Below the pieces are notes generated by a model. The model was not told where the DNA came from. It did no database searches and was given only the letters and a program-made list of their open reading frames with translations. Shown here piece by piece: positions 1 to 12,594 of a DNA stretch of 64,000 nucleotides. Where the stretch lies: assembly GCA_026182355.1 (NCBI GenBank), contig JAPFBL010001928.1:5527001-5591000 (forward strand). The letters are read 5' to 3'. This stretch comes from Hermatobates lingyangjiaoensis (taxonomy: Eukaryota; Arthropoda; Insecta; Hemiptera; Hermatobatidae). Each line of letters begins with the position of its first letter. The stretch's first letter is position 1. The translations under genes and the position numbers were made by a program.

Positions 1-412
1 TTAAAGACTAAACAAAACTAAGAAATTCAAAAATAAAATTAAGAACCAACCAAAACAATAGTTCCTCATTAAATCGTTTCAATCTCTGAAAAATGTCGCT
101 TGTAATGGCTGAAATATCTTTGCTCCATTTCTGAATTTCTTACTGTTCTTTAGATATTCATTTATATATATATCAGAATAGAAACGGAAAGGAAATCAGG
201 AATTTACTGCAAAGTGAGGTTCATCTTTTCTGCAGATGTCCTTACCTCAAAGAGGGACTGTGCAACTTCTATACCTATTGGCGGAATAACAGAGGCTTCT
301 CTGGGTAATATAAGTAAAATTTTAACAGGCAAAAATTATGTCCATAATCAAGAAACAGTTTTGTCATAATGCCTATAGTTTTCTCTTTTGATAAAAATGA
401 AAGAGTAAAAAT
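1..412. other. AT-rich unique sequence
   Basis: Nothing recognisable. The only open frame, on the minus strand, overlaps the foldback arm that begins at 413 and has no coding character. Confidence 0.6.
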
Positions 413-785
413 AAACATGTCTTTAGGCAGTAATAATCTCTTTATTTTCATTTTTTTTTCAACTTTGTCTTCACTAATATTTATCAGAAATTTAAATTTC
501 AATAATTTAAATTCACAATTTCAATAAAAATGATAGAGTAAAGCTCCCGATGTATCGGAAGGTACAGGAAAGTTCTAAACAAAACTAATTCTGATCTGAT
601 ACTGATATCTATTATGCATGCATCAATCTTACTTGTTGCGTAAATATACTAAATTCGATTCAATTCGCAATATAATAGTTCAAGAAGAAGATGAGGAACA
701 CTCTAAATTTCTGATAAATATTATTTTCTGACAAAGTTGAAAAAAATGAAAATAAAGAGATTATTACTGCCTAAAGACATGTTTA
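413..785. repeat. Foldback inverted repeat with about 80-bp arms
   Basis: The arm at 413-493 reappears as its near-perfect reverse complement at 705-785, with a spacer of about 210 bp. Both arms contain the word TTTAGGCAGTAATAATCTC or its complement, and each outer end carries the AAACATGTC word. No coding capacity was seen in the spacer. It could be a foldback or MITE-like insertion, or the result of an inverted local duplication. Target duplications are not obvious. Confidence 0.8.
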
Positions 786-2812
786 TCCGTGCACATAATG
801 TTGATTAGTGTATTGAATATATTTACTCTTTATTCGCCAACCCACAAATATTGTTTACAGAAAATTCTATATAAGTTCCACTTAACGAGAAACACAGTGA
901 AATTAATCATAGGTTCATTGAATAATTTCCAGAAGGAATTAAACAATATCTGGTAAACAGCAACTAACTAGTTCGTTGAAAAGTGTTCTTTTATTCTAAT
1001 CGTTTGATATTTTGTCCCAATGGACCGTTTGATTTTCTATTTATATATATACAACAGAAATAAATTAAATTCACATAAATAACACAATAAAAGTGATCAT
1101 AAATTTGAATACTACTGTATTTTGACTGCATCATAATAATGTAGAAAGATGTGAGTCACTGTGAAAAAAATGCAGAACTATATTTATAAAATTGTGATGT
1201 TATTTATCTTGCAACTGCGACGTGTCAACACTATTTAAAATAAATTTGTTAAATTTTCAATCTCATTTATTAATACGGTGATTGATGCAATGCTTTTTAT
1301 TCTATCCGTTTTTTTGCATGATCTCCATAGTGGTTAATTTAATACTTATTATGAAAGCATGATCAGAAGTATAACAGCTTTATGTATGAACCAGAATAAC
1401 ACGCGTTTTTCTTCAAATTTATATCTGATTCGTCATCGGATAAGGAAGGGATGGAGACTTAGGAAGCCATTCTTAGCTAGGTAAAAGGATTAAATGTTTA
1501 GGTAAATGTTTGTTTTTTGTAGTCTATATCAAACTGGTTTTTAGTGTAATAACGTTACAATCTCAAAACAAAGATTCATATTTCATTTAGTTTAAAAGTG
1601 TTTTGTGATTTTAATTTAGTATTTATGTGAATAAATTTAAAAATATATAAGCTGTTTTACACACATGATTACATAGTGTAGTAACTAAAGAAATATTCAT
1701 TTGGATAATTGTGTGGGAAGTTTTACTCACAAGTTTTGCTGAAGAAAGGCATGAGAAAAGAAGAATGGCAAATGAAATATCTGCTGTGAAAAAAGGCATC
1801 TCTTTGATGGGCCTGGTTGCTATTCGATTATGTGCGACACAGTTGTGGTGGCTATTGGAGAGGGAAGGATGTCACAGCTTGCTCCCTAACTCTGTTAACT
1901 CCACAGTACTTTCAACGTCTGTGTTCCCAGGTCATTGTGAAATACAAAAAAGTCCTTGAAAACTAATTTCACTCACTTCGACTATACTTTGCTCCAACTC
2001 TCAACAGTACAATTTCGTTAAAAATATTCTCATTTTATTACAAAACATTAAACAAATTATTTAATTTGTTATATAAGTAAAACATATATCATTGATAATA
2101 TCTATTTTCTCTATGATGTAGAAAAAAAAATGAAATTAAATAACATTATATTAGTTGAAGTGTACTATAGACATAGAAAAAACACACACTTTTGAAGTAT
2201 ATCTGATATTTTATCAGGTTTCAAGCAATAATTCATCATATTTTTAGTACATTGACTGCTTTAGGGCATTGCTGTTTACATTTTTATATTGATTTTATAA
2301 AAACAAACTTGTATAATTAGAACAAAATAAGTTTATCTGATACTGCGTTACCTTCGTTATTAAAAAATATGGTCATCTTCTAATATATAATTTATGAGCT
2401 ATGTATTTTGGTTTCTTATTGAACATGAAGTAGAGATGTGATACGAGAATAAAGGTATTGTGCAATTTCTTGGCACATGCTTTTGTAACACTGCATTTGT
2501 TACATTCATCAACGTCTAAAAAAGGGAAAGAAAATCTCAAATGGGACAGGAATCTTTCAGTCCAAACAAGCAGTCTTTCTCAGAGGCTTACTCAAACTAA
2601 TGGGGATCAGTTTGTTTGGTTAAAAGATTTAATTTCATTTCTGATTTCTTACTGCAATTTAGGCGTTGATTTCTATTTTATGTGTTAACTGAGAAATCTT
2701 GTTTTTTATATATAAATGATATTATTTGTCTGGCTACAAGAAATTCACAAGTAGTTGCAAGGATGAAGATGTTTGCGATGGTTGATCAAAGATATATGCA
2801 AAATATATATCT
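786..2812. other. AT-rich unique sequence with weak open frames
   Basis: There is no recognisable element. Open frames at 1711-1959 (82 codons, somewhat GC-richer, with a Trp-Trp-Leu-Leu patch) and 2458-2688 (76 codons, starting with a non-ATG codon) match no family I know and lack splice or repeat context. I regard both as chance frames. Confidence 0.55.
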
Positions 2813-2959
2813 CAATGATCAAACCACAATATGAAATGGGGGAAAAAAGACTAAGATTTTCAACCGTAACAAGCAGTCATCGTCGGAGTTAAAAACTCAA
2901 CTCATTTCATATTGTGGTGTAATCATTAATTGATATTTCACGTGTTTATGCAAAATCTT
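2813..2959. mobile_element. PLE-derived family B, inverted pair, decayed
   Basis: The left unit (minus, about 2813-2903) has the family B order: GATCAAACCACAATATGAAA, a G-run, the AAGACTAAGA word, then the hammerhead-like core read on the minus strand (CCGACGA, T, stem GACTG/CGGTT, GAA). The right unit (plus, 2904-2959) has only the family B 3' part, which ends in the hairpin TTTCACGTGTTTATG and the AAATCTT tail. The core is damaged (GAAAATCTT rather than GAAAGATCTT). Confidence 0.75.
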
Positions 2960-5900
2960 GTTATATGTATAATACAAAACAATTAAAAGAAATGAACACG
3001 GAGAAACAACAATAAATTTTACTAGAGTATTTTGACCTTGTCGTCATCAAGAGAAGTAGAAGAGTTCTTCTCGCCCAGCAAACAGATGCTATTGGTCAAT
3101 GCTGACTGGCTGGCCAGGTGCACATACAAACAATTTTGGTCAAATTACAGGTCACACCGCTTGGTGTATTAATTTTACATTTTTCATTCAAAATGGATCG
3201 CGTAGTGTACATGCATTTTGTAGTTTTTGTGCAATGTAGCATCATCAAAACTTCAAATTTTTGGCTAAAATATGATTTTAGATAAAATTTTTTTCCTATT
3301 GTACTTACTTTTGAGTGTTAAAACTTTGAGTATAACATGAAAAAAAATTCTAATAGATTAAAATTAAAACATGAAAAGAACTTTAATTTTCCAATACTGG
3401 GCACGTAGGTTTTGTAATAAAATGAAAATTGTAGACTTCTGATTGATTCTAAAAGGCTGTGAACACTAAGATGTCATGCCGTCTGACGGCATTTAGTGAT
3501 TTGTACTGAAAAAATCTTAACTTAGAAAATATCTTAACTTCTTAAAAAAGAGAAGAGAGGGAAACAGAAAGACAGAGCAAGATGTCTCGTGCATTAGTCT
3601 TCCCCTGGTGATAAAGTATCGTTTAAAATGTCAACTATAGTAAAGTGTCTTTATATATATATATTATAAATAAAATGTATATTTAACATATAATATTTAT
3701 ATTATATATATGAAATCATAAATCATATAATAGAAATTATTATAGAATTTATTTATAGCACGTCTTTGTTGAAGAATGTTTATTATTATCTACAGCAAAA
3801 ATGAATTGATGATATTAGGATATCATGAAATAAAAAATGTTTCCTGCTCTTCACCATCATATAATAAAAGGTAACATAATTAATGTTCATGTTACAATTT
3901 CATATGATCTCTAAGTTTAGTTACATGGGCATTGGTGTTTTTGCATTTTGCACTGCTGTTGATAGATTGTTAAAGGTCCTTTCATCTGATTTATATTCGT
4001 CAGTACGAATTTTCGAAAACAATATTGTTTTTCTTCTATGAATTACATACCAGTTTTATTTAACATAATATAACAGTTATTTTTTTTTTAAATTAACGTG
4101 AAATATATAACAAAAAATGTTATTTTAATAAATGTTTGTTTCTGTATAGACCTAGTATAATCTCTTATTTTGAGATCCCTTTTGACTCAAAGCCATAGAA
4201 GCCTTTTAATAACTGTGGAATATCCGCTCATAAAATAATAATAGAATTTGCAATCTGGGGCTCAGGTAAGGACTTCCCTGTTAATCCGTGAAACCACTTA
4301 GACTACTCACCACCAGCACTTCAACAGACATTAGTCTCCTTAATCCTTAATATCCTATAGCTTACTATATAAACGGTAAAATGTAAATATTAATGTCTTA
4401 ACGTTAACTGGACAGTTCAAAGATGTTTAATAATCACATCATATTGTACTAGGCGGGTGGTATAACAAGCCAATTATTTATAAACACTAGGGATATTAAT
4501 AATAAATAATGAAGCCATATTTATAAAAATGAACCGCTAAATAAGAACCATCAGCTAGTATGCTTTCCTATTTAATAAAATATTTCCACAATTCTTGAAA
4601 CAATTCACAATTGATTCAGAATAGTGGATAAGAGTTCAAATGCAAACAAATTAGGACATAATACAGATAAATATACTTAGAGTTAGTTATTTTTTGCATA
4701 ATAGTTATCATGTGAAACTAAGTGTGAAACCTGCGCCAAAAAAGCGGCAGGGTTGCCAAACAAAAATACAGCTATACGCCTACTCAGTCAAAATGTATGT
4801 ATATGAAAATTATTCATAAAAGTGGGTCATTTCATTTTATTTGTAATATATATCTTACAACCTCCAACGTTTGTTTCACGCATACTGTTCGTACCAACCT
4901 CCGTGGTACGAACAGTATGCGTGAAACTTACCTTTTCTTTCAAGGTAATAATTCTCAAAATTTAAAAACAAATAACTTATAAGAGTGAATTGCAAAAGAA
5001 TAACGGGTTTTAACATGGAATTTATATTTTTTTTTTTAAAGTTCCTTGTTAATTGTAGTTGTCAGTAATCTGTGAGACACGAGGACACCAGAACTGAAGT
5101 AGCAATTAGACCATGAAAGGCGGGACATATTTGTCAAAGCAATGTACAATACAAGTTGGACCAAATCAAATGGGCTCTGTCTGAATAAATACCATCACTC
5201 CACTCTTGCTAGTAATTGGCTTTTTTTTTCTTTTTTTTTTTGTTCTCTATATACGTTTCATTGGAACGATTTTAAAATTCCATACCCTTGTTAACTATTC
5301 TTTGACAAGCAAGCCACCTTGTTACTCTTAATAACGTACTCTATTGTCATTTAACAGCAGCCTATTGTTTAGGCTCTAATCTACACTGTAGTTATATTCT
5401 CCTCTATTTTACTTCAATACCAGTCCTGATAAAATCCATCAACTATAAGCTGATTATGTTCTCAGAAACCATTATGTTCCAACAAAAATTTTCGAACTCT
5501 TAACTCAAACCATTTATTTAAAACCACTGTCAAATTTTAAAATTAAAAAATAAATAGGTAAAATAAATAAAAAACATAAAAGTTGTAAAAGTTTGGTTTG
5601 AAATTTATGATTACAGGAAAGCAGAACTGCTACCAAAAATAGTTCTCTTTTATATATATATCCAACATATTTTTTTAAAACTTTAATTCTGACACACAGA
5701 ATGTAATAGATTATAATAGTTGATAAAATGTTAAAAAGATATATAGAACATTCAAACTTATTTATTTTTTCATGGGTTTGGTTAATATTGGTCAATATTT
5801 GTACTTAAGTCACTAAAATTAAATTTCTATCCTATTAAAATCTGAAATTTAATTCTCTCACTAAATCAATTGAATCTCGATTTTTTTTTTGAATGAATAC

Positions 5901-7216
5901 ACGTGAAGAATAATAATTCTTTACATAAAACCCTTATTACGTGTATTTTGATGTTTTTATAATAATCAAGACTAACCCAAGGTTCATTGCTCTTTTGAAT
6001 ACATGGTAATACGATTGACAGGTTACATCTCAATTCTCTGAAAGGAAAAAATTGTTATTGATAATGGAAGAGTTAAACATTTGTTACCGGTAGTAAAACA
6101 GTTAAAGAGTCGTTTGAACACCAATCATTATATACTAAATATATATATATTCAGGTAACTCTCAGAAGTGATGGAAGATAATCGCTATGAGGTCTTTCGT
6201 TTAACAGAAGTCAGAGAGCATGTCGATACAAGTTGTGGGCCGGTTATGGATTTTAATTTAAACTTGAATAAGGATTGGCATCATTGACAGTATTTTTCCT
6301 TATAGCATTTGAAATAGTCATAATTTGTTTAACAAATCCTTCAATTAGAAATTCATCCAATTTATAAATGCCTGGACTGGTGTTGACTAAGCATTTAGAA
6401 AAGCTGTTTATGAAGGCGCTTTCACCTATGTTTCTTCTTCTTTTACATATCATAACTACCAAATACTTTGCTTCTTTCCAGTTCATTCAGTGATTTTTGT
6501 CTTTAATCAACTGTGAGAGTGATCAGGAGAAGAAATAGAGAGTGTTACTTGAGTAGTAAGAGATGCAAGTGTATGGCACAGTGGAAGAGAGAGTATGTGC
6601 CAGAGAGGAATTGCGAACGATAGAAGGCTTGTAAGCTTCAAGATTTCATATGGAATATTTAACGAAAAAAAGTTAATAATATCATATTATAAACAACGTT
6701 ATTGCTTTAATTATTCAATATTTACATTGTAGCTAGATAATTATGATCTATTGTTTAAATATACTCGTATACCTGATGCGGTGATCATCAAACCACAACG
6801 ATTTGGAGACCTCCTAGTTTTAAGATCTAAACTCTGAATAAATTTGCAAGTCCTGAATAAACCTTAAGGCATCAGATACAAAATTACGTAAATTCCTGCA
6901 GAATGTCACAAATTATAATTGTAGAAGTTGTTTTTTGCTGCTATCTATACAATTACGAGTATATACTCATACTCTCTCATTCTCATTCACTCACACTCTC
7001 TCTCCCATCCTGTCTTTTCTTTCTGGCAGTCCTTCATAGCTCTTAGGAGACAAACCACTGCACTTATAATATTGAGACGCGGTTGAAAGCATTATAACAC
7101 ACATTCATCATTACAATTAATTACTTTTTTATGTTTTTAAAAATCTTTTTTTTTTCACTCTAAACGACAAAAACATAATTATATAGACTTCCTTTGTCCA
7201 TGAGAATGTTTTTTTG
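2960..7216. other. AT-rich unique sequence
   Basis: Apart from the hairpin at 4873-4927 and short (TA)n near 3652-3665, nothing is recognised. A 77-codon minus-strand frame at 6253-6486 reads like ordinary protein (CKRRRNIGESAF, LDEFLIEGFVKQ) but I cannot assign it. It may be a scrap of an old element. Confidence 0.5.
4873..4927. repeat. Perfect hairpin, 24-bp arms, 7-nt loop
   Basis: GTTTCACGCATACTG at the outer left is mirrored exactly at the outer right. The arms 4873-4896 and 4904-4927 are perfect reverse complements around the loop ACCTCCG. Arm composition is richer in GC than the surroundings. It lies within a 61-codon frame, which is therefore probably not a gene. Confidence 0.9.
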
Positions 7217-7538
7217 CTTTTTTTTTAATTGTTTAAATGGATCTTCTAGTGGGTGATAACGTCAGCCGCTTTACCGACTTTTTGTTTAATCGGTGATTCT
7301 ACAGATTCTACATTGGGAGTCGTAAATTTTGCCTAACTCAAGTGCATTTCGAGAAGGGAACTTTAATGAATACCTGACATCGTACAGGCTCGGCACCGAC
7401 GGCTTGACGTCCTCACCGAGGGAGGGCATACTTAAATTTATTCACTTCCGGCGTGAATAAATCGAGGACCAGGTGGGGATCGAACCCTGGACTACAAGCC
7501 CAGAGGCGAGTACGTAACGACTGAGCTAACCTGGCCCC
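7217..7538 (-). mobile_element. tRNA-derived SINE, subfamily a (poly-A tail)
   Basis: Read on the minus strand from 7538, the head is tRNA-like: acceptor-type GGCCAGG pairing with CCTGGTC, an A-box region GTTAGCTCAGTCGTTACG and a B box GGTTCGATCCC, the internal RNA polymerase III promoter. A conserved central block follows (GAGGACGTCAAGCCGTCGGT type, then GTCAGGTATTC), then a unique tail with the AATCACCGATTAAAC and GTTATCACCCACTAG words, ending in an A-run (T-run at 7218-7226). SINEs depend on a LINE for retrotransposition. The central block resembles deeply conserved animal SINE domains such as Nin-DC, but this is from memory and not checked. Confidence 0.88.
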
Positions 7539-8755
7539 ATAAGTATCTTAATCACCTTAGTTATTATACTTCATTGAAACAGTAGCAGGTCTCCTAATAT
7601 TGTTTATTCAATGATATGTAGGTTGAAGAAGCCGCTGTAAGAATTTTAAATTTCACGAGTTATTCACGCTAGCAGTCTTAATATTTTTTTTAATTTATTT
7701 TATTTTACTTTACATAGTCACAACAATGTTAATGTAACATTACCAGTGACAATTATGAAAGAAACATATACACTTACACATGGAGGCAGGAGGAAAGAAA
7801 TAATTTAGCAATTATACTTCCTGGCGTGAAAAAGAAGTCTTATAATACCAAATTACTATTTTGGGAAAAAGTGGTAGAAGAGCTAAGATTCCTTTTGATT
7901 TGGCCTTCAGCAATTCAGTGACATGGTTATAGTTATAGTTAGTAGTTGGAACAGTAGACAATCAAGCGAATTTTATAGCATTAATATTTGGTATAACAAA
8001 TTTTTATTTCAAGCAATAGGTTGTCATTATAGGTAATCCAATAAACCAAGTGCCAGAGTTAATTACTGATACAGTTACTAATTTCTGTTAGCTGTTAACA
8101 GAAATAATAAACAAAATGTGCTAAACACATTTTAAATTATGTGTATGAGTATTATTGATGTATATATATTGTTACAGGTACAGACGAAAGGATACCTGTG
8201 CGCAGGTAAGTGAGTTCACTATTATAATAAGACAGTTGCTTAATGCGACAACACCTCCCTATTTCTACAAATGTTGTTTATATTTTATTTTAATAATCTA
8301 AGCTTTTATCTAAACACTGTTTGGTTTAAGTTGATATTCCATCAATTAAGTATTACAACACTCATGCAGATATATATAATATTTACATTTGTCTCTTACC
8401 TTGTATACAAAATCTTAACTGTAGTAGCCTGTGTTTCTGGGATGTTATTTGTCATCACAGAGTTTACATTGATAATGGTAGGAGAAACATAGAAGAATGC
8501 AATCATGCTAGATATAGAGTATGTTACGATCCCTGTGTAATCTAATATTGTTCATGTTTATAAAATAGATTTTGGATTAATACTTCTCACAAGGTGTTCC
8601 CTGAAAGATGGTTTGTTGATTTCTTAGAGATTCCTTAATCATTGTGGTGTAGCTATTATAATACTTCTAGACAAATGTAGTGCATATTTATTAAATATAT
8701 CATTATTTACATTTTACAGTGATTTATTTGTAGCAAATTTAATAGCACAACAATG

Positions 8756-8759
<4 letters not shown>
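7539..8759. other. AT-rich unique sequence
   Basis: Nothing recognised. The open frame at 8271-8492 is a low-complexity hydrophobic frame from AT-rich DNA. Confidence 0.6.

Positions 8760-8792
<33 letters not shown>
8760..8792. repeat. (TA)n microsatellite
   Basis: Uninterrupted TA dinucleotides directly abut the left end of a family B inverted pair. A second AT tract lies at its right end (about 9021-9051). Confidence 0.95.
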
Positions 8793-8795
<3 letters not shown>

Positions 8796-8796
<1 letters not shown>

Positions 8797-9019
8797 TCAA
8801 TGATAAACCGCAATGAGAAATGAAAACAAGACTAAGCTCTTTCAACCGTAAATAGCGTCTTCGTCAAAGTCAAAAACCCAACTGACCCAACGAGTACTTA
8901 GGTTTTTGACTCTGACAAGACCGCTTGTTATCGGTTGAAAGATCTTAGTCTTGTTTTACTCATTTCTTATTGTGCTTTGATCATTGATTGTTATTTCACG
9001 TGTTTAAGATGACAATCTC
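8796..9019. mobile_element. PLE-derived family B, full inverted pair
   Basis: The left unit (minus, 8796-8886) and right unit (plus, about 8905-9010) are head to head around a short unique centre (GACCCAACGAGTACTTA). Each unit carries TTTTTGACT (stem I strand), a CTGACGA-like core, a GACCG/CGGTT hairpin, GAAAGATCTTAGTC, then the AT-rich tail ending at the TTTCACGTGTTTA hairpin. Both cores carry damage: the right one lost one base of the CTGACGA-A segment and has an extra T in the stem. Both outer ends meet (TA)n. Confidence 0.85.
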
Positions 9020-9062
9020 ATAATATATATATATATTTATATATATATATATATTCAAATCG

Positions 9063-9340
9063 GAAGGTTGATCCAAACTGGATAAAAACAAGTTCAAAAA
9101 CGAAGAATAGTAAAAAACAGCGAAAGAGATACACTTACTAACTCCAATTTTTGGCAAATCCATTTTTAGGAGAAAAGAGAGTGGGATACCAAGCACGTCG
9201 GAAAAGCAACAGTATGAGGCCGTCAGGATGAACCGAAAGAAAGAACCTTGGGGAAGGGGACGTGGAAAGGAAACAAGGATAAGGATTTCCTAAAAATACA
9301 AAAAGAATAACCAGGAACAAGACAAGAAAGGATAGGATAA
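9063..9340 (-). mobile_element. PLE-derived family C unit, single, diverged
   Basis: On the minus strand this matches one arm of the family C units at 31691-31908 and 53458-53740. It carries GATCCAAACTGGA at the outer end, the AAGTGTATCTC and GTTAGTAAGTG words, a decayed core near 9150-9175 (CCTAAAAATGGATTTGCC in place of CTGAAGACGG...), and the conserved CTCTTTTCTCC and CCAAGCACG words. The inner part (about 9200-9340) is not matched elsewhere in the window. Confidence 0.65.
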
Positions 9341-11334
9341 GATAGTCTTAAGGCCACTTTATTCTCGTTGGTCAGAGTAAGGCAGTACACAACAGCCTCA
9401 CCTGTCCAGGGGTCACCACGAGGAGGTGAGAGTAGCGTAAAGTCCGAGAGGCTTTAGGAGACGCATCATGACTCCTAGTGGACAATCAATATCAAATAGA
9501 AATATGATTTGTACTGAAGTAGAATTTTCTGAAATGAAACACTTAGTTGTCATTAGTGCCTATTTCTGGATAAAGAACATACATTCTAATATCAAGAAAC
9601 TATAAAATGCCTTAATTTAATCAGAATAAAATGCCAGACGTTATAACAGCAATGGTTAAAAACACCAGATCACCAACTTGGTATGAAAGACTAACAAATA
9701 ACAGAGAGATAATACTAGAAAATTGTATATACTCATATTTGCTATATATTTCAAATAAAAATTAATGGATATACCAACTTTTAATTCAAAACGTAGTAGC
9801 ATATTGATCTCACTTTGTGTATGTCAAGTGTGCTAAAGAAAATAAAACACTGGAGCTCGAGTAGAGAAGAAAGTGCATCAGGCCATGAAATTCTGTCTTA
9901 TGCGGTTGTTATAGACCCAGGTAGCACCATAACAACAAAACTGCTAGTACTTGCCTTGAAACCAAATTGCCACACTCGCCCAAATTTGATAGCATCACCC
10001 AAGCTTTCTTTGCACTATCTATCGTGCCCGGGATAGCATGATAACATAAATGTTTAGTTGGCGTTGATTTTTTTACATTAAAAAATGTCATTCTTCCTAC
10101 ATACCATAATAACTTGATAAAACATTTCATATTAAACTTTTTTTCTGTTACTTCTTTTATTAAATATTTCTTTTTTACAGATTCACTTTAATAAACTCTT
10201 AACTCAGTGTAAACGTATCTCATCAAGTGCAGCAAATATCCCATCAGTTCAAGATGGGTTTCCAGTATTCATAGCTATATAGTGCCCTTAAATATAATCA
10301 GACTTACATAAAAATGTTTTTTGTGAACTGCATATATTTTAATGTTTTGATGAAATTTCATTGTTCTATAAATAGCCATTTAACCTTAAAAAGCACATTA
10401 TGAATTCATAAAATGTCCCACGACACTCCTTTTCGTTAATATAATTGTGACAAAAACATTCAACCCATCTTCACATAATGTGCTATTTGTTAATGTACTG
10501 TAGATTTTGTCGTTCAGGTAGACAAGAATGTTCTCTAGAATATTTTGACCAAAAATGCGCCTTTCTCATCATGCAATGTTGCCCAATGTCAATAGGGAAT
10601 ATCTGCAGTATTGGCCCAATTTTAGTGTCAAACATGAATTTGATCTATCAAACGTTCCCACAATATTTTAGATACTCATGAACCCACCTAAAAACACAAG
10701 GAAATCATCATAAAAGGAATTTCGGAACCTGAAAAGATATTAACCTACCAATAAAACTGTATAATTTTTTTTCATTATTTATATACATTACATGAAGTAA
10801 ATTAAAGATGTGAGATCAGATATTCTATAATTTCTGCATATAGTAGAGTAGAAAATATGCAGAGAGTTAAGTAATAACTCAATAATTGTATATGTCACTC
10901 TTGATTTTTAGAGCAATTTTCAGAAATAAGGAAATGGTTGTTGATAATTAGGTGAGCAGTGTGAATGTAAAATAGTATACAGAGCTAGTGATTTCCTGAA
11001 TTACCCTATAAAAGTCATTTGTAGCCCAACAAGTTGTGTTTGTGCTGTCATCTGATTACTGTTTACTGGCACCTAATTTGGTCTCGCCTCATTACCTTAT
11101 CACACCTCTGCTCGATGAGACCATAAACCAGGCCATCCATATGACTAACTCATAACTAATGCTTCGCAATCAGATTTAATGCTCTGTTATCGCTGCATGA
11201 TTTCTGAAGTCAAATTACAGATAAATTAATCCTTAATGAATTTCCAACAGACATTCTGAAATTATTCCAAGTAAAACTTTGTAATAATTTATATGTTATT
11301 GATATTATAGCATAGCACGATATTGATATTATAA
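9341..11334. other. Unique sequence with two GC-richer patches
   Basis: 9350-9480 (with the words AACAGCCTCACCTGTCCAGG and AAGTCCGAGAGGC) and 9815-10036 are clearly less AT-rich than their surroundings. A 73-codon frame occupies the second patch, but I recognise no domain. They may be remnants of an old element or gene. The rest is AT-rich without recognisable structure. Confidence 0.45.
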
Positions 11335-11353
11335 ATATATATATATATATATA

Positions 11354-11530
11354 AAAAGATTTCACATAAACACGTGAAACAACAATCAATGATTAAACCA
11401 CAATAAGAATGGGAAAACAAGACTAAGATCTTTCAACCGTAACAAACCCAACCAACCCCAGTTGGGTTTTTGACTCTGACGAAGACCGCTTGTTACGGTT
11501 GAAAGATCTTAGTCTTGTTTTCCCATTCAT
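11354..11530. mobile_element. PLE-derived family B, inverted pair, best-preserved core
   Basis: The left unit (minus, 11354-11450) and right unit (plus, 11455-11530) share the long stretch from the core through GAAAGATCTTAGTCTTG to the CCCAT word. The left core has lost its CTGACGA part, and the right core is intact (see 11472-11514). Left outer end: the TTTCACGTG hairpin, then (TA)n at about 11335-11353. Right end: truncated directly into a short (TA)n after CCCATTC. Confidence 0.88.
11472..11514 (+). ncRNA. Hammerhead-like ribozyme motif, family B
   Basis: Order seen: stem I strand GACT (11472-11475); core CTGACGA (11476-11482); one extra A; stem II GACCG/CGGTT with a 7-nt loop (11484-11500); GAA (11501-11503); self-complementary AGATCT (11504-11509); T as the cleavage-site nucleotide; stem I partner AGTC (11511-11514). 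All conserved hammerhead core bases are present, but stem III is a palindrome with no loop, so it would form only between two RNA molecules. The single base between CTGANGA and stem II is non-canonical. PLE terminal repeats are known to carry hammerhead motifs. Activity is inferred, not shown. Confidence 0.6.
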
Positions 11531-11590
11531 ATATATATATTTATATACATATACATTGATATAGCTTCTCGACCACTGATATTTCAAATT

Positions 11591-11838
11591 CACACTAGGG
11601 TTTCTTGAGGATTTTGGTCATAAAACATACAACTCCTGATTATAAGCCGATGTTTCGCCAAAAATTTTTATTTGTGTTGTTTGTATTTCTGTTGGGTGGT
11701 GTCCGGTGATGTATTTATCTTGCTTTACTTATGTCGTTAATAAATTGTTTTTTAGCCTTGAAAATGCCAAACAACTGTTGGTGAAACGTCAGCTTATAAT
11801 CAGGAGTTGTACCAAAATCCTCAAGAACCCCTTGTGTG
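11591..11838. mobile_element. PLE-like family G, inverted pair
   Basis: The left arm (11591-11670, minus) and right arm (11743-11838, plus) are reverse complements over the words ACACTAGGGTTTCTTGAGGA and ACAACTCCTGATTATAAGC. The right arm core reads TTGAAAA, T, hairpin GCCAA/TTGGT, GAA, ACGT, C, then AGCTTATAATC. The left arm, read on the minus strand, has GGCGAAACATCGGCTTAT. Between them the arms suggest an ancestor with stem I AGCC/GGCT and the palindrome ACGT. It abuts the large (TA)n tract on its right. Confidence 0.75.
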
Positions 11839-12293
<455 letters not shown>

Positions 12294-12312
12294 ATATATA
12301 TAAAATATATAA

Positions 12313-12594
12313 AAAACCAGTCGTTTTTTGAAGGAAAGGAGTTTCCAACACAGTTATTCTATAAGAAAAAAGAAAATTAATGCCACTGCACTAGTAGCAC
12401 AGAGAATTAATGAAGGCCATAATTTTGGTTTTGATGAAATAAAATTAATAACCGAAGAAATGGATGAACAGAGAAGGAAAACTCTGGGAATGTTATATAT
12501 TAGAAAGGACCAGTCATCCATTAATTATAGGAGTGACATTTCAAATTTAATGTATTTATTCGGGTGTGTTAAGTTAAACATTGTTGATAGATGA
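12313..12594 (+). pseudogene. PLE GIY-YIG endonuclease domain, C-terminal fragment
   Basis: An open frame of about 93 residues reads KTSRFLKERSF at the start, then QHSYSIRKKK, TALVAQRINEGHNFGFDEIK, and EEMDEQRRKTLGMLYIRK, and ends after a SINYRSDISNL stretch. This is the typical second half of the GIY-YIG nuclease of Penelope-like elements: Arg in the R-x-L-K-E-R helix, the His of the EGHNF segment and the Glu-rich helix before LYI. The enzyme nicks target DNA to prime reverse transcription. The fragment is cut on its 5' side at a TA-rich tract (12294-12312) with a stop at 12310, so the RT and the VYQF/YIG half are missing. No internal stop occurs before the natural end at 12594. About 300 bp downstream lies a family A terminal unit in the same orientation, which looks like the 3' end of the same PLE. 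The listed start is arbitrary because the N-terminus is truncated. Confidence 0.8.

Noticed and set aside
1711..1959. 82-codon frame as a real gene
   Set aside because: Length is within chance expectation, there is no recognisable domain, and no splice or promoter context is visible.
7466..7538. Functional tRNA gene
   Set aside because: The A and B boxes are present, but the sequence continues into the SINE body and recurs at other loci with the same body. The anticodon arm is not convincing.
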